Of a stretch of DNA of 64,000 nt, positions 24,675 through 36,331 are shown piece by piece. This DNA comes from Cyanoderma ruficeps. Its lineage: Eukaryota; Chordata; Aves; Passeriformes; Timaliidae. The stretch spans positions 8,833,496-8,897,495 of the forward strand of contig VZDJ01000052.1 of assembly GCA_008694505.1 (NCBI GenBank), read 5' to 3'. How positions within the stretch are numbered: position 1 is the stretch's first letter; each line of letters begins with the position of its first letter. Made by a program: the position numbers and the translations under genes. The notes under the pieces were generated by a model that did not search any database, had not been told where the DNA came from, and saw only the letters and a program-made list of their open reading frames with translations.

Positions 24675-25449
24675 TGTAACCAAAAGTGTGTATTTCATTC
24701 GCCATCTGTTGAAACCGGCTGGGGAGGTGGTTTTTTTCTTTATCTCTTGTATGACCCATTCCTCATAACTCCAATGGGGAGGGGGTGGGTGTCTCCTGTT
24801 AATGGGCAGCTGTTAAACCAGCTGGGGCCGTGTTCTTTATCCCTTCCAGGACCCGTCCTCCCTCTAGGGGAGATCTGCTGTTCTTTATTCCCTCCAGGAC
24901 CCATCCTCCCTGCAGGGGAGATCTGCTGTCCATGGGCCATCCAGGCTCCCTGCAGGGCGGAGACAATTCCATCATCCCACGGGGAGAGGCTCCACCCAGG
25001 GGGAGGAGCCCAGCATTCCCACCTGGATCAAAGCTGGGATTCAGAACAGCAGCACAGCCTGTCTGCACTGGATTCCCAGAGGGAGCCCAGACCCATCCCA
25101 GCACCACTGGACCCTTCTCCAGGATCATCTCTGCTCCAACAGAACCACACCTGGCACTGCAGGAGGGCTGGGCTGGGCTGACACCAACACCCTGAGCAAC
25201 ACGGGGTCAGGAGTGCTCTGACTCTGCCAGGGTTTCTGGAGTTTTTTGTTTGCTTGTTTTTTCTACTACTGCATTTCTATTTTTTAATATTCCTAGTAAA
25301 GAACCGTTATTCCTACTCCCATATCTTTGCCTGAAAACCCCCTTTAACTGCAAAATTATAATAATTCAGAGGGAGGGGCTTTACCTTTTCCATTCCAAGG
25401 GAAGCTCTGGCTTTTTCCTGGCAGACACCTGTCTTTCCAAACCAAGACA
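24675..25449 (+). mobile_element. Family-C retroviral LTR, longer copy C2
   Basis: About 775 bp from a probable TGTAACCAAAAG start to CAAACCAAGACA. The 3' 440 bp aligns to copy C1 at 10100-10546. A 48-bp internal segment is duplicated in tandem (24831-24878 and 24879-24926). The conserved tail includes TAATATTCCTAGTAAAGAAC and TTATAATAATTCAGAGGGAG. The 5' boundary is less sure than the 3' boundary. Long open frames here are shared with C1 in part but have no recognisable product. Confidence 0.82.
24831..24926. repeat. 48-bp tandem duplication inside LTR C2
   Basis: Two 48-bp units begin TGTTCTTTAT and end GGGGAGATCTGC, differing at a few positions. Confidence 0.9.
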
Positions 25450-26965
25450 GTAATTCCTCCTGCTCAGTTAACCAGGGCAGCAGCAGAGGGTGAAGTGTGC
25501 TCAGGGTGGCTTTGGGAGCACAGCACACTGAAGAAAGGACACCCAGGATGGAAAAATCCCAGCTGCCTATAGCTGGGAGGATCCATCCCTATTTTTCCCT
25601 GACTTTTGGCCTGCTGCAGGCAGAAAATTTCTTGTTTAAATTCTGACCTGACAAAATCGCTTTGAGAGTTGTTTATCAAAAGGGATTTTTTTTTGCAGGA
25701 GGAATTTATTTTGCAGTGACAGGAAGATGCCATTGCATGCCCAGCCAAGTTTATTTGGAAAGGCTCATTTGCTATGAATCAAAGCATTTTTTTCTCTTAC
25801 CATAGGCAGAAAAGTCTGTTCCAGAAGCAAACTGAAAGTTTTCTCTCTTTTGCACTTCAGCTACTCTCCTGACATCCATGCCTAAGCTCACTAGCCAGGC
25901 ATTACGAATTTCAGGGCAGAAAGAAAAGCCAGAAGTCTGAGTTGCAGCACAGTAAAGTCCACATTTTTAGGGCTGACCAGCAAATCAAAGATCAAAACTC
26001 AGCTCATAAATTCAGGAGAGATAAATGTGTGAATTTGCCTGCCTGTCCTCACTCTTAGAGGAAGGATAAGATTTAGTAGATCTAGATATGTGTGTGTGTG
26101 TGTGTGTGTGTGTGCTGTTATCAAGTGCTGTCCTCCAGGAGGACTGAGCAAGGACCAGGAAAAGGCTTCAGGAACATTTAACAAGAAGAACGTGTCCTCT
26201 GAGACTTTTTTGCAATAAGAAAACCGAGTTTTGGAGGGAAACCTGCTCATCAGCAGCATGCAGGTGCACCTACAAACATATTTTTTTAAGACAGAGAGGG
26301 ATGTGCACCTAATGTCAACGCACAGGGCCGCCTCTGCTGAAAGTTCCAGCACCACCCTGACAGTTTTGGGAACGTGGCTGCTGCCTCAGATTGTTGGGAG
26401 TTAACTGCTGGCTTGAGAGAGAGCACAGCTAAAATGAGTAGAAGCCGGATGTCTTTTTGTGGAGGAAGAAATGGTCTGGGAGTTTTCTGTGTCCCAGGAG
26501 GGGCAGGTGAGGATGTGGCGTGGCTCACTTTGGACAGTGCTGAGCTGAGGGTACTGACAGCAGCTTTGTACCGTTGAATTATTCAGGAGTCCTTCACAGA
26601 TGGCTTCGAGCAAGGGAGGTCTGCGAGAAAGTTTAGAAGAAAATGCTCAGTATTCAAGGAAAAAGTTGAGAATAAACCAGGTTTTCCAAACTTCACGCCA
26701 GTAAGGAGTGGAAGACTCTCCTGATGGGTATATTGGCTGTGTAGAGAAGGCAGCTTTGTCTTGTTACTGAAAATCATTGAGAGTGAAACTTTATGAAAAT
26801 GGAAAATTTTATCCATAAATTAATCAAATGAGGTGGATGAGACCAAGTTAAACATTGGTGAGATCAGAGGAAAGCCAGAGCATTTATGTAGCACCTGTGA
26901 CAGTGTTATGGGGCTGTTCAGACACCTCTGAAGAGGTATATATGTATATATATTTTTTTATATAT
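25450..26965. other. Unique sequence with a (TG)n run
   Basis: No gene recognised. It ends in a TA-rich tract that runs into the assembly gap. Confidence 0.45.
26089..26114. repeat. (TG)13 microsatellite
   Basis: Thirteen uninterrupted TG units. Confidence 0.97.
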
Positions 26966-27313
26966 NNNNNNNNNNNNNNNNNNNNNNNNNNNNNNNNNNN
27001 NNNNNNNNNNNNNNNNNNNNNNNNNNNNNNNNNNNNNNNNNNNNNNNNNNNNNNNNNNNNNNNNNNNNNNNNNNNNNNNNNNNNNNNNNNNNNNNNNNNN
27101 NNNNNNNNNNNNNNNNNNNNNNNNNNNNNNNNNNNNNNNNNNNNNNNNNNNNNNNNNNNNNNNNNNNNNNNNNNNNNNNNNNNNNNNNNNNNNNNNNNNN
27201 NNNNNNNNNNNNNNNNNNNNNNNNNNNNNNNNNNNNNNNNNNNNNNNNNNNNNNNNNNNNNNNNNNNNNNNNNNNNNNNNNNNNNNNNNNNNNNNNNNNN
27301 NNNNNNNNNNNNN
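26966..27313. other. Assembly gap (348 N)
   Basis: A run of N preceded by TA-rich sequence and followed directly by the interior of a family-A LTR. The gap therefore probably hides the rest of the TA repeat and about 190-200 bp of that LTR. Confidence 0.99.
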
Positions 27314-27679
27314 ATGAGATGACACCTCAATTATTTTTACTTTTAACCCAATAACCAACCACCCGTGGCCCACAATGTGGATTTTTCTACCCAATTACAA
27401 AACACCACCCAGAGCCATGGAGAAGGTGAAAAAGAAGGACTCAGCCTCTGCCCTAAAACCTCCATCTTGCTTTTTATCTATTACTATATTCTAAACCCTT
27501 GAACTCTAAGTTTCCCACCCTGTGATATCACACACTTCTATCCAAACTCCACACCCACAATCCCAGGGCTGTCACTCAATTTTGGGAGCCTTTTCCACGG
27601 CCTCAGGTCCAATGCAGTGTTTGCCTGGGGGTCAGTGAGCACAGACAGTCTGGAATTCCCAGTGCCCGGGGCTCCAGCA
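27314..27679 (-). mobile_element. Family-A LTR, copy A2, cut by the gap
   Basis: Minus-strand copy of the 5' two-thirds of the family-A LTR, ending on the right at the family 5' terminus (GGGGCTCCAGCA on the plus strand). The 3' third should lie in the gap. It is highly similar to A4 and A5. Confidence 0.9.
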
Positions 27680-29071
27680 GGTGGCAGGTATTTCATGGTG
27701 GGTCAGTATTTTAGAGACAACCCAGGAGCAATGCCCTCAGCGGTTAAGGATTATCCCATCTGTTTATCAGGATCTCTGCTCTCTGTCAGAAGACACCAGG
27801 AAATCTGTTTGGTTGGGTTTTTTTCATTACTGCTTGTCTCTATTATCCTACTTGGAGCTTTTGCTTCTCCTTTTTTTTTTTTTTTNTTTTATTTCCAACT
27901 CTGCTGCTCTCAGGAGTGGAAAAGCTTAAGAAAATCTGGCTTTAGAGCCATATCTGGTCATCAGGACAGTGAGGTGATGTTGGAGAAGGCAAAGCATTTG
28001 TTGCATTTTCTCTGAGGCCCTCAGGAAAAGCAGCAGCTCTGCGTTGCCAGTGGCAGAATTATAACCTGACAATTCAGATGCCAGCGAAGCCTGGCAGGGA
28101 GCTGAAAGCTTCAACAGTCTGAGCTGCTCTGGGATGTGCAGGGCATATTCATCCTTGAGAAAGAGCCACTAGAACACGTTCACACCAAATTTCATTCCTG
28201 ATGGAGGGCGGATTTGCAGGCAGCCGGCGCAGCATCCAGAAGTCCTCAAGCAGCACTAATTGTAATAAGCTTTCTTTTCTTTAGTCACCTGGTGCTTTTC
28301 TGACAGAGTATTAAGGAAACTTACCCTGTGACAGTGCTCCTGCTGTGACTATAAATGTCCTCATTATCCAAATGACAAGAAGGGTAAGGAATTGTGCTGT
28401 GCCTCGGTATGCCACAGGATGCATTGATGCTTAATTTTATTTTATTTTTTTTTTTAGTTCTCAAATTGAAGTCAGCCAACACCCTCCTGAATTATCTTCT
28501 ATGTTGAACATACAGACTGAGAAGAAACATCTAAAAAGTGTCTACTTTGTTAGCCTGTAAGCTCAAGAACTAGGGCTGACTTCAAGGAACAGCTCAAGCA
28601 GCTGCAACAGGGACTGTATCGTTTTTATGGGTTCCCAAACAAAGGTCAAATCTTGGCAATGTCCAAGAAAACAGCGTGGTGGATTCAGCTAAGAGTGTGA
28701 GGCTGCTGCAGCTCCACACCCTCAGCTCCAAACTGTAGTAAGGCCAAAACCATTTCTGCAGAGGCTCCTGCCTCTTCCTCCCTTTGGTTTGCCACTAAGC
28801 CTCCCACAAGCCCTGTGCAATTCCCAAAACCTTCTTTCTCTGCCTGCCGTGGGGTGGCTGCCCTCCTGGTGTGAGGGGTGACCTGGGGAGCTGCTGGGTT
28901 CCACCTCTGCACACCGGGGCTGATGGCAAGGACACCTCAGCCCTTGGAGGTTTCCCGGCGTTCCTGCACTGCATTTGGGAGCAGCCCTCTGTTGGGAACA
29001 GGGCTGCAGTGATCTCTGAGCCATCCCCAGGCATTTCCCTGTGCTGACATGGCAAAAGGTGTCCACTGCCA
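27680..29071. other. Unique sequence, no gene recognised
   Basis: It contains one ambiguous base (27886) in a poly-T run, and another T-rich run at about 28437-28457. No exon or RNA gene was identified. Confidence 0.45.
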
Positions 29072-29272
29072 TGGGGGTTTTTAATCTTTTCTTCTGTCAG
29101 AGCCGGGATTAAATGCTCAAGAGATGGATTTCATGTTCAGACTCAGGTGTTTATTAATTCTTATCTGTGTTGCAGTCACACAAGTTGTGAGTTCTAGCTA
29201 ACAAGGTAGAAAATGGCTCTGTCTCTATCTCTTTCCAAGGTCTTTTAAGCACAAATGCTCCCACTGTGATGG
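29072..29272 (-). mobile_element. Family-A LTR, copy A8, 3' third only
   Basis: Minus-strand match to the last 200 bp or so of the family-A LTR, including GGGATTAAATGCTCAAGAGA and GTTTATTAATTCTTATCTGT. The 5' two-thirds are missing; homology ends near 29272 in unrelated DNA. Confidence 0.85.
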
Positions 29273-30915
29273 TATTTCTCTGGCTGCAGGAGGACAAAGG
29301 TGCTTTTCAGGTACAGAGGTCTTCAGTGCCCTTTTGGGACACAATATTGAAGAGCGATGGTGCAGCCAAGGGGGCAGAGCAAACCTGATTAGATGCCCTA
29401 AAAAACCAGAAAGGTGCAGGCTTTGTTTTCAAAGTATGGCTCTTCCATCCTTGCTACTCCTTATTCTTAGTTTTGATGTTAAGATTTGATGTCCTGTTAC
29501 ATTTTTCTCAACAAAAGCTTTCCAGAAAATACTGATCTCGCTCTTTACCCTCTTACTAAATTTCATTGGAGATAAAACAATCTGGAGATAAAACTCCTCT
29601 GTAGAGTTTGCTTCTCTGGCACAGAAATTTTTTGTGTTTGTTTTTAAAGAGAACTGAGCAAGGATTTTGTTGGATTAACTGGCTTTATCACAATAAAAGC
29701 CTTGAGTAGCTCTAATTGTATACTTGGCTTTGTTTACAACAATTATATCAGCTTCTCTCTTCTCTGTAATTTATTTTCCAGTGTTGTTATCCAGCACACG
29801 TTTATGTGAATTTTTTTTTTCCTAAATGGGCTGAATGTTTCCCAAACGCCTGAAGATTTTGCTGTGCTAATTCCTTGACTCATTTTTCTGTGTCCTGTGC
29901 TGCTGTCCCTCTCACATCCCTCAGTAAAAAAAAAAAAATAAATAAAATGGAGAAGCAGAGCCCAAGCTGTTTTTAGAGCTCTGAGTGGCAGGTTGGAAGC
30001 AGCACAAAGAATGCAGAGGATGGATTTCCCAGACTTCGTGCCAGCAATAGCCCATTCTTTTTTCTGTTGAAATGAAAACTTTCCTCAAACTCTAACAGAG
30101 GGTTTCCAGGGGTGGAAACCACTGGATACGACTTCGTTAAAAATCCAACATCATGGCATTGCTTTAAGCCCAGAAATATGTCTGAAATTATGAAGACAGC
30201 CCAGGTCTCTTTATAGTGGCATTTCCCTTGTCTGGTACGTTCATGTGGATGGATTCAGCTTAAATAACTGGTTGTTATTCGAGTGTGTAGTGAAATGTAT
30301 GATAATGTCTATAAACAGAGGGACAGCTGTAGGTACAGATGTGTAAATGTATTATTTTTTCCCCTTTTTTTGTAGCGGGGAGGAACGAGAACAACATTTG
30401 ACTTTCGTGTTCCCATCATAAAACCCCACAAGGCCGTATTTTAGGCCTGGTGATCTGGACAGTGTCAGTTTTACGAGCAGAATCGAATTTGATGCGTGTA
30501 CTTCTGTCTGGAGGATCAAGACCCCAAGAGCACTGCAGGTCTGAGCTCTGAGTCAGCTCCTCGTACAACAGACGTCTTGCACCACAGGCAGCTGATAAAG
30601 ACTGAGACAGGAGCAGAGGGGGGAAAGTCTCCTTGGCAGGGAACTATTAATGGCCCTTCCATGCAAAAAGAGAAGCTGTTTCATGAGTGTAAGGCTCTTA
30701 CCACAACCCTCTCCAGTCTTTTCTTTTTGAAACTGTAGCACCCCTGTTCAACTCCTGCACAGACCCCTGGCTTCTCTGAGACGCTAGATGAACACAGCAC
30801 CTCGCTATTCATAATTTCACAGAATGTTCCTCACCTGTTTTCAGGTCTGTACTAAATCCAAGAGGTCTCTGGAAAGCATTTCTCCTAGTCTTTATTCCAT
30901 GCCCAGTTGTCCCCA
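29273..30915. other. Unique AT-rich sequence, no gene recognised
   Basis: No repeat copy, exon or RNA gene was recognised. A short poly-A/AAT run is near 29927-29945. Confidence 0.45.
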
Positions 30916-31247
30916 CTTCAGGGTTCCCATCCATCTTACAGAGACTGAACACTCAAGAACTTGGCTGAAGATTCTTCTCTTCTAGATGCAGCTATCAATT
31001 TCAGAGTTTCTATCCATCTTACAGAGCCTGAACACTCAAGATCTTGGCTGAAGAATCTCCTCTCCTAGATCCAACTACCAATTTCAGGGTTTCTATCCAT
31101 CTTACAAAGCCTAAACACTCAAGAACTTGGCTGAAGAATCTCCTTTCCTAGACCCAACTACCAATTTCAGGGTTTCTATCCATCTTACAAAGCCTGAACA
31201 CTCAGGAACTTGGCTGAAGAATCTCCTCTCCTAGATGCAATGACCAT
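30916..31247. repeat. Minisatellite, 83-bp unit, four copies
   Basis: Four head-to-tail units at 30916, 30999, 31082 and 31165, each holding CTATCCATCTTACA (or CCATCCATCTTACA) and CTTGGCTGAAGA. Units 2-4 are closer to each other than to unit 1. Period and copy number were read directly. Confidence 0.95.
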
Positions 31248-31423
31248 TTTTAGTCTCTAAAAGGTGGTGCAGGGCAGCTCCTGGCCTGGTGGAGCTGGGA
31301 ATGGGAAAAAAGGGATGTAAATCACTCCAGATGGTCGGGAATACACGAAGCTGACAATCCTTAAGGAGTCAGACATCCTCTAAGGAAATTGTGCAAACAG
31401 CTGATGTTCCTCTGGGGCATTGG

Positions 31424-31603
31424 ATCCTCTTCCAGAGCTGCTTTTCCTTATGGCACACATCTTCTCTCCCCCCTCAGGCACAACATCTTTTCACCTGATG
31501 AATTTCCTCTTCCACAAAGCCCTGGGGAACGGGAGCTGCCACAGAACTTTAAACTGGAGATGTGTTGAGTGCTGGGCAGAGCTCAGGGGAAGCTCCCTGT
31601 GAC
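31424..31603 (+). repeat. Two-copy dispersed repeat F, copy 1
   Basis: About 180 bp aligns at roughly 85% to 35464-35649 in the same orientation. Shared stretches include ATCCTCTTCCAGAGCTG, AACATCTTTTCACCTGATGA and ACTTTAAACTGGAGAT. One frame is open across both copies (PLPELLFLMAHI here, PLPELVFLMAHI there), and the main length difference there is a 6-nt insertion. I do not recognise the family; a piece of an ERV internal region is possible. Confidence 0.75.
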
Positions 31604-33898
31604 TCCTGCCTTTTGAGACAACACCTCGTGTGTTTGAACACTCCCAGACCTCCCTCCTAATTAGTTCATTTCCTCATGCAGACACAGAGAGAGGATTTGG
31701 GGCGATGCACAGGCACATCACATCAGAGGGCGAGACAGACCCAAGGCTCCGTTTGTAGAGCTGGATGAAAATCCAAGCCTGGAAAATGGATGAAGGACTG
31801 CACTGCTTTTCTCTCCTCAGCCTGGGAGCATCAGGCTCATTCTCTGTCTATGAATCAAAGTGTTCAGCACATGAAAAAGTCCCAGAATTGTAGCAGAGCA
31901 AGTAAATATTGCTGTGAAGGTTGCTTACACTTAAGAGATGGTCCCAAGAAATGTCAATTCCAGCCTGAACTCTTACAGTAGTAAAAAAAAAAAAAAAGTA
32001 CAAATAATCACTCCTTTTCTGGAGAAAATGATAGGCAATAAAACTACTCCCAAAGCTCACTGCACACTGTAAAAACTGACAGATAAGAAAATGCATGCAT
32101 TAATCTGTCAAGCAACTCCTGTTACAGCGGGGAGAAAACATCAGGAACAGGAGCAACTACCTCCAGTACTTTGAGGGAAATGGCAAATACTCAACAGCAG
32201 AAACTTCAATTATCCTGCAGCTTCCATGAAATCTGTTCTACTTGGTCAGCCACACTAAACACAGGAAAGGACTGAATGGGAAAAGCTGAACAGAGCCATT
32301 GCAGATTAATTCAAGAAGTGTCTGAGCCTTAAAATATTTATGTAGGTTTACCTCTTTGCCTGCAAAGCTCCCGTGGATGTTATCCAGCAGTATTTCCTGC
32401 TTTTAGCTTTTCTGGCAAGGCTGCAATCATAATAGAAGTTTCCATGTCAGGAGGAAAACCAAAAAGTAGTGAAGTATGCAAACAGGGGGAAAGAACAGTA
32501 ATTCACAGGTTTGTTTTCGAGTTCAGAAGTTCATTCTTGCCTGGGGTTTTTTCTGCTAACAATTTTAACAATTTCAGCTTATCTGATCTCAAAACTAATT
32601 TAAAATACTATAATCTCGGGGGCAGGGGTGGGGGGAAGCAACAAATGGATGGTTTTAAGGGAAGAACTGTTCAACTGCTGTGTCCTGTCAGCCTGGCCGC
32701 AGTTGCATCGTTACCTGGGGAGTAACGATGCAATTGTGGGGGGTGTGTGACTTTTTCTTCCCCAGTTAGGTGGAGAGGGGATCAGAAGGAAAAACTTTTG
32801 GAGCAGTCGGGGTCCTCCCCATGCAAACACTCAGAGCTCCGAGCTGGGATCTCAAGGGAGAAGCCCCAATGACAGATTGCAGAACAGCAGAGCAATTTAA
32901 TAGTCGGTTCCTCTAATTAGCAAGCACATATTTGTTTCCCTGCGAGGCAGAGGGCCCAGGGGCTCTGCTGGTTTACTTATTATTACTGCTGGCTGTTCTT
33001 ATTTGGGTGCCCACTTGTCAGCTAAGCCCCAGTCTGGCTGATCTGTACCTCAAAACTCCTGCACTCAAAGGATTTACTTCCAGTGTGGGGCTGCAAAGCT
33101 CTTTTTGGCTGTTCAGGGCTGAACTCTCTGAGGGAGGAGAAAAGAAACCAAAGAGAAGATTGTGAACCTCGCAGTCAGCTCAAGCTGCACAAGAAGCCAC
33201 TTGAGCCTCTGGAGTGCTCGTGAGGCAGAGGGTTTTCATCCTTCATTGCTGAAAACTCCCTTCACTCCTCGCCGTCTGTGCTCAACCTGTGTTGTCTCTT
33301 AACTCTCCCTCCACAAAAACCTGGATGACACTGCCATTTTCCCTCCACTGCCAGCTTCTGGTGTGTTATTTACCCCTCACAGATGATGCATTCAGACGAC
33401 CAAGGCAAACAGAGCAGCACAAAGCTCCTCTTTCTGCCTGGTGCCTGTGCCTGGCTGCAGACGACCACGCATTGCACTGAGCAGAGGAGTGCCAGTGCTG
33501 AACAGCAACAGCCTCTGTGGCTCACATACTGCAACAGAGATGACCAAAAGGATGGGGACTAAACTGAGTTTGTCCTTTTCCAGCTCAAGTGACCCCTTGA
33601 AGGACCCTCTGTCTCACTTTTGTGTTTCACCTTTCGCTCGGCCACCAAAGCCACTTGACTTTCCGTGGAACAAAAGTTCACCCCGTGCAAGGCGCTGCAG
33701 TGAGGAGCCTCCTTTTTGTACAGGCTCTAGAAAAACCACTCAGCTCTTCAGTCAACAGGTGGGAACCAGGCACCCAGCCCCAAGAAATGTGCAACATGCA
33801 GTTCTGTCCACAGCATCCTGAAAGCCAAGGGGAGTAGAGAAGTGCTGGGGAGAATCAAGCACCGAGAGCACCGAGTGAGCCAACCTGGCTGCCGTGCT
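31604..33898. other. Unique sequence containing one strong hairpin
   Basis: No gene recognised. The hairpin at 32697-32739 is listed separately. Poly-A lies near 31982-31996. Confidence 0.45.
32697..32739. repeat. Short inverted repeat: 18-bp stem, 7-nt loop
   Basis: The arms 32697-32714 and 32722-32739 pair along their full length. The inner 12 bp are perfect (TTGCATCGTTAC/GTAACGATGCAA) and the outer 6 include two G-U wobbles if transcribed from the plus strand. The loop is CTGGGGA. It is shorter than a typical pre-miRNA stem. No other copy occurs in the window. Confidence 0.9.
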
Positions 33899-34316
33899 GT
33901 TGGAAGTCTAGAAACTTGGATTTGGGGATTTTAGTGTCTAGTAAAACATGTGAGTCAAGATGGAGGGCTTTGGGTGTTGTCTGAGTCCTTCTTCTTCACC
34001 TTCTTCTTCCTCTTTCTACCTTCTTCTTCATGGTTTCAGGTGGTTTTCTGTAACTGGGTGAAAAGGGTTCACATTGCAGGCCTTGGGTGGTCATTACTGG
34101 GTCAAAAGTATAAATAATGTGTCACCTCACTATTGGAGGATTATCATTTAAATAACCTTGGAAAGAGTTAGGAGCTCTCCATCTTACAACTTGCTAGCTG
34201 GAGCTCAGCCTGGTGAGACTGTACATAGATAAGAAACAATAAACATCCAAGTCCGAGCTCGACATCTACATTTCCTGTGTCTTTACCCTGACCCAGGCAG
34301 AGAAAAAGAAAGCAGA
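33899..34316 (+). mobile_element. Family-A LTR, diverged copy A3
   Basis: Order and spacing of motifs follow the family-A LTR (TCAAGATGGAGGG, then TGAGTCCTTCTTCTTCACC, then GGGTCAAAAGTATAAATAAT, then AACAATAAACATCCAAGTCC) with many substitutions. The 5' end is missing or unrecognisable. It is the oldest-looking copy, with extra CTTCTT expansion near 34000. Confidence 0.65.
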
Positions 34317-35463
34317 GCTGTGACACTGTGTGGGTGCCTGGCCTGCTGTTATCAGTGGCTCCTGCACAGCATGTGCTTCCTGCGGTGCCCAAACCCTCCT
34401 GACAGCCCACCTTGTCAAGATGTGATGCTGTTCAACGTTGCCCTGACAGCTTCCTGGCTTTGCCTCCTCTCTGTTTTCATTTTGGAGCATGTTCTCACTA
34501 ATAGCAGTGCCTGAGATATGTGTTCTCATTATGAATGAAAAACTGCTCTCCAAAAAAACTAATCAAGCAATACATCCTTGCCCGAAGCAGCATTTTAATG
34601 GAAGAAAAGCTTTATGTGCTTGGTACTAAATGCCATTTCCCTACTGTTGCATGCTGTTTCCATTAATAGACTCTCCTAACACCCAGCCATGCTGATAAAT
34701 GTCATTTTTTCACTATAGTGAGAATACAGGGACAGTTTGGAGTGGTGCTGGTCTGTCTCACATGCCTATAAAATACACTGAAAAACAAAAGAAGGAAATC
34801 CCTTCTTTTCCTTATCGTTGTACTCTTGTCCATCCACCAGAGAACAGTGGATTTTCCAGACTCAAATCCTCACATCCACAAACCTGCTTCCCAATTAACA
34901 CTCAGAGAGATGCAAAGTGATCTGGTGATGCTGTCTGCAAAGCAGCTCAGCCATCCAGGGGAGCTGAGGATTGTTCCCAGCTGTGAGCAGAAAAATGCAT
35001 CAATCTCTTCTTCCTAACACCAGCCAAAGCTACTTGCTGGCAGGGAAGTTTTATTTATAACCATTTTGTTACTTGGAACGTGCTGGTAGATAGTGAAAGT
35101 GTGAGAGTGAAATCCTTGATTCCCTCCAGTGAAGCCTCGATTTTTGTGGTGCTGCTCCTGGTAAGGAATGGGGGGATTCATCCACCCTCCCACAGCCACC
35201 AAGCCACGCTTCTTTCTAAGCCTGGGCACGGCTCCTTCTCTCTCCCAGGCAAGGAGAAAAGTGGTCCCTGGCCCTGGCAGTGAGCAGGAGTGTGAGCTCA
35301 CAGCCCCCCACACTCTCCCCCAGCCCCTGGCTCTCTCCCAGCTGCAGACACAGAGCAGAGCTAACCCAGAGGCACTGACAGGGCTAAATTGGGAGCAGCA
35401 GCATGCAGTGGTGCTCCTGCTCTGCTCAGCAGCTGCAAATGGCAGTGCTGCATCTGCCCCGCA
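34317..35463. other. Unique sequence, no feature recognised
   Basis: No gene or shared repeat was seen. Open frames near 35168-35650 run into repeat F and have no recognisable product. Confidence 0.45.
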
Positions 35464-35649
35464 ATCCTCTTCCAGAGCTGGTTTTCCTTATGGCACACAT
35501 CATCTCTTCCCCCTCCAGCAGAACATCTTTTCACCTGATGAATTCCAGCACCCTCTTCCACAAGGCCCTGGGGAACAGGAGCTGCCACAAAACTTTAAAC
35601 TGGAGATCTGTGAGGTGCTGGGCAAAGCTCAGGAGAAACTCCCTGAGAC
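35464..35649 (+). repeat. Two-copy dispersed repeat F, copy 2
   Basis: Paralogue of 31424-31603. It carries the extra bases CCAGCA near 35545 and otherwise differs by scattered substitutions. Two overlapping frames remain open here; only one is open in both copies. Confidence 0.75.
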
Positions 35650-35744
35650 ATGAAGCTGTAGCCATCCCAGCCCCTGAGGAGGGGCAAGCTCTTTCCTCTG
35701 CAGCCAGCCCAGTGTCCCCTTGTTCCTGCACAGAGGGGCCCCTG

Positions 35745-35783
35745 CCTCCTCCTCCTCCTCCTNCCTCCTCCTCCTCCTCCTCC
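35745..35783. repeat. (CCT)n microsatellite
   Basis: About 12 CCT units with one ambiguous base at 35763, so the true length is uncertain. Confidence 0.93.
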
Positions 35784-35889
35784 CCTCTCTGCTCCCAGAG
35801 ACATTTCAGCTCTGGAAACATAGAGGATCAGCAGCTCCCAAGAAGTGAATGGACCTTTTCTTCCAGTGGCCCCCCATGAAATATTTCAG

Positions 35890-36331
35890 TGATGCCCTGG
35901 GAAGTCTGACCTGAAACAGAGACTGCACAGAGCCAGAGAATAAAGTAGGGATTTATTGAAAGGCCTCCAGGATCCACCTGGGGCAGGACAGGGCCTGACC
36001 AGGGCTACACTCAAGGCAGACACAAAATGGTCACAGAATGGCTGACTGGTCACAAGGTCTCACATTTTTATAAGTTTTGGTCCGTTTGCATCTTGGGGTT
36101 GAATTGTCCAATTCCAGGTTCAGGCTGTGAGGTCCCATCCTTGTTCCTCCCTCCAGCCCACCCTTGTTTGTGCTTTTGGGGCTGAAAGTTGTCCTTGGTG
36201 TGGGGCAGGAGAAGGATTTGTTTTGTGTCCCTGCTGTGTGCAGAGCTGAGTGACACTGAGTGTGAGCTCAGAGCTGCCCCCCTGGGCAGCACAGAACCTG
36301 AAATACATGAAAGCTGAAACTTAAGGCATCA
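35890..36331 (-). mobile_element. Family-B solo LTR, copy B3
   Basis: Complete 442-bp minus-strand LTR bounded by TGATGCCCTGGG on the left and CTTAAGGCATCA on the right. TATA-like TTTTATAAG lies near 36068 and the AATAAA complement near 35955. No target-site duplication is visible. A 13-base match (ATTTCAGTGATGC) overlaps the left edge and recurs 18-30 bp beyond the right edge; this may be coincidence. Confidence 0.9.

Noticed and set aside
24528..25181. 217-codon plus-strand open frame, the longest in the window
   Set aside because: Most of it lies inside LTR C2 and its internal duplication; no domain, and the frame is not needed to explain the sequence.
26855..27394. Open frames spanning the N run
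   Set aside because: They consist of unknown residues across an assembly gap.
32697..32739. The hairpin as a microRNA precursor
   Set aside because: The stem is about 18 bp, too short for a usual Dicer product, and it matches no microRNA I recognise.
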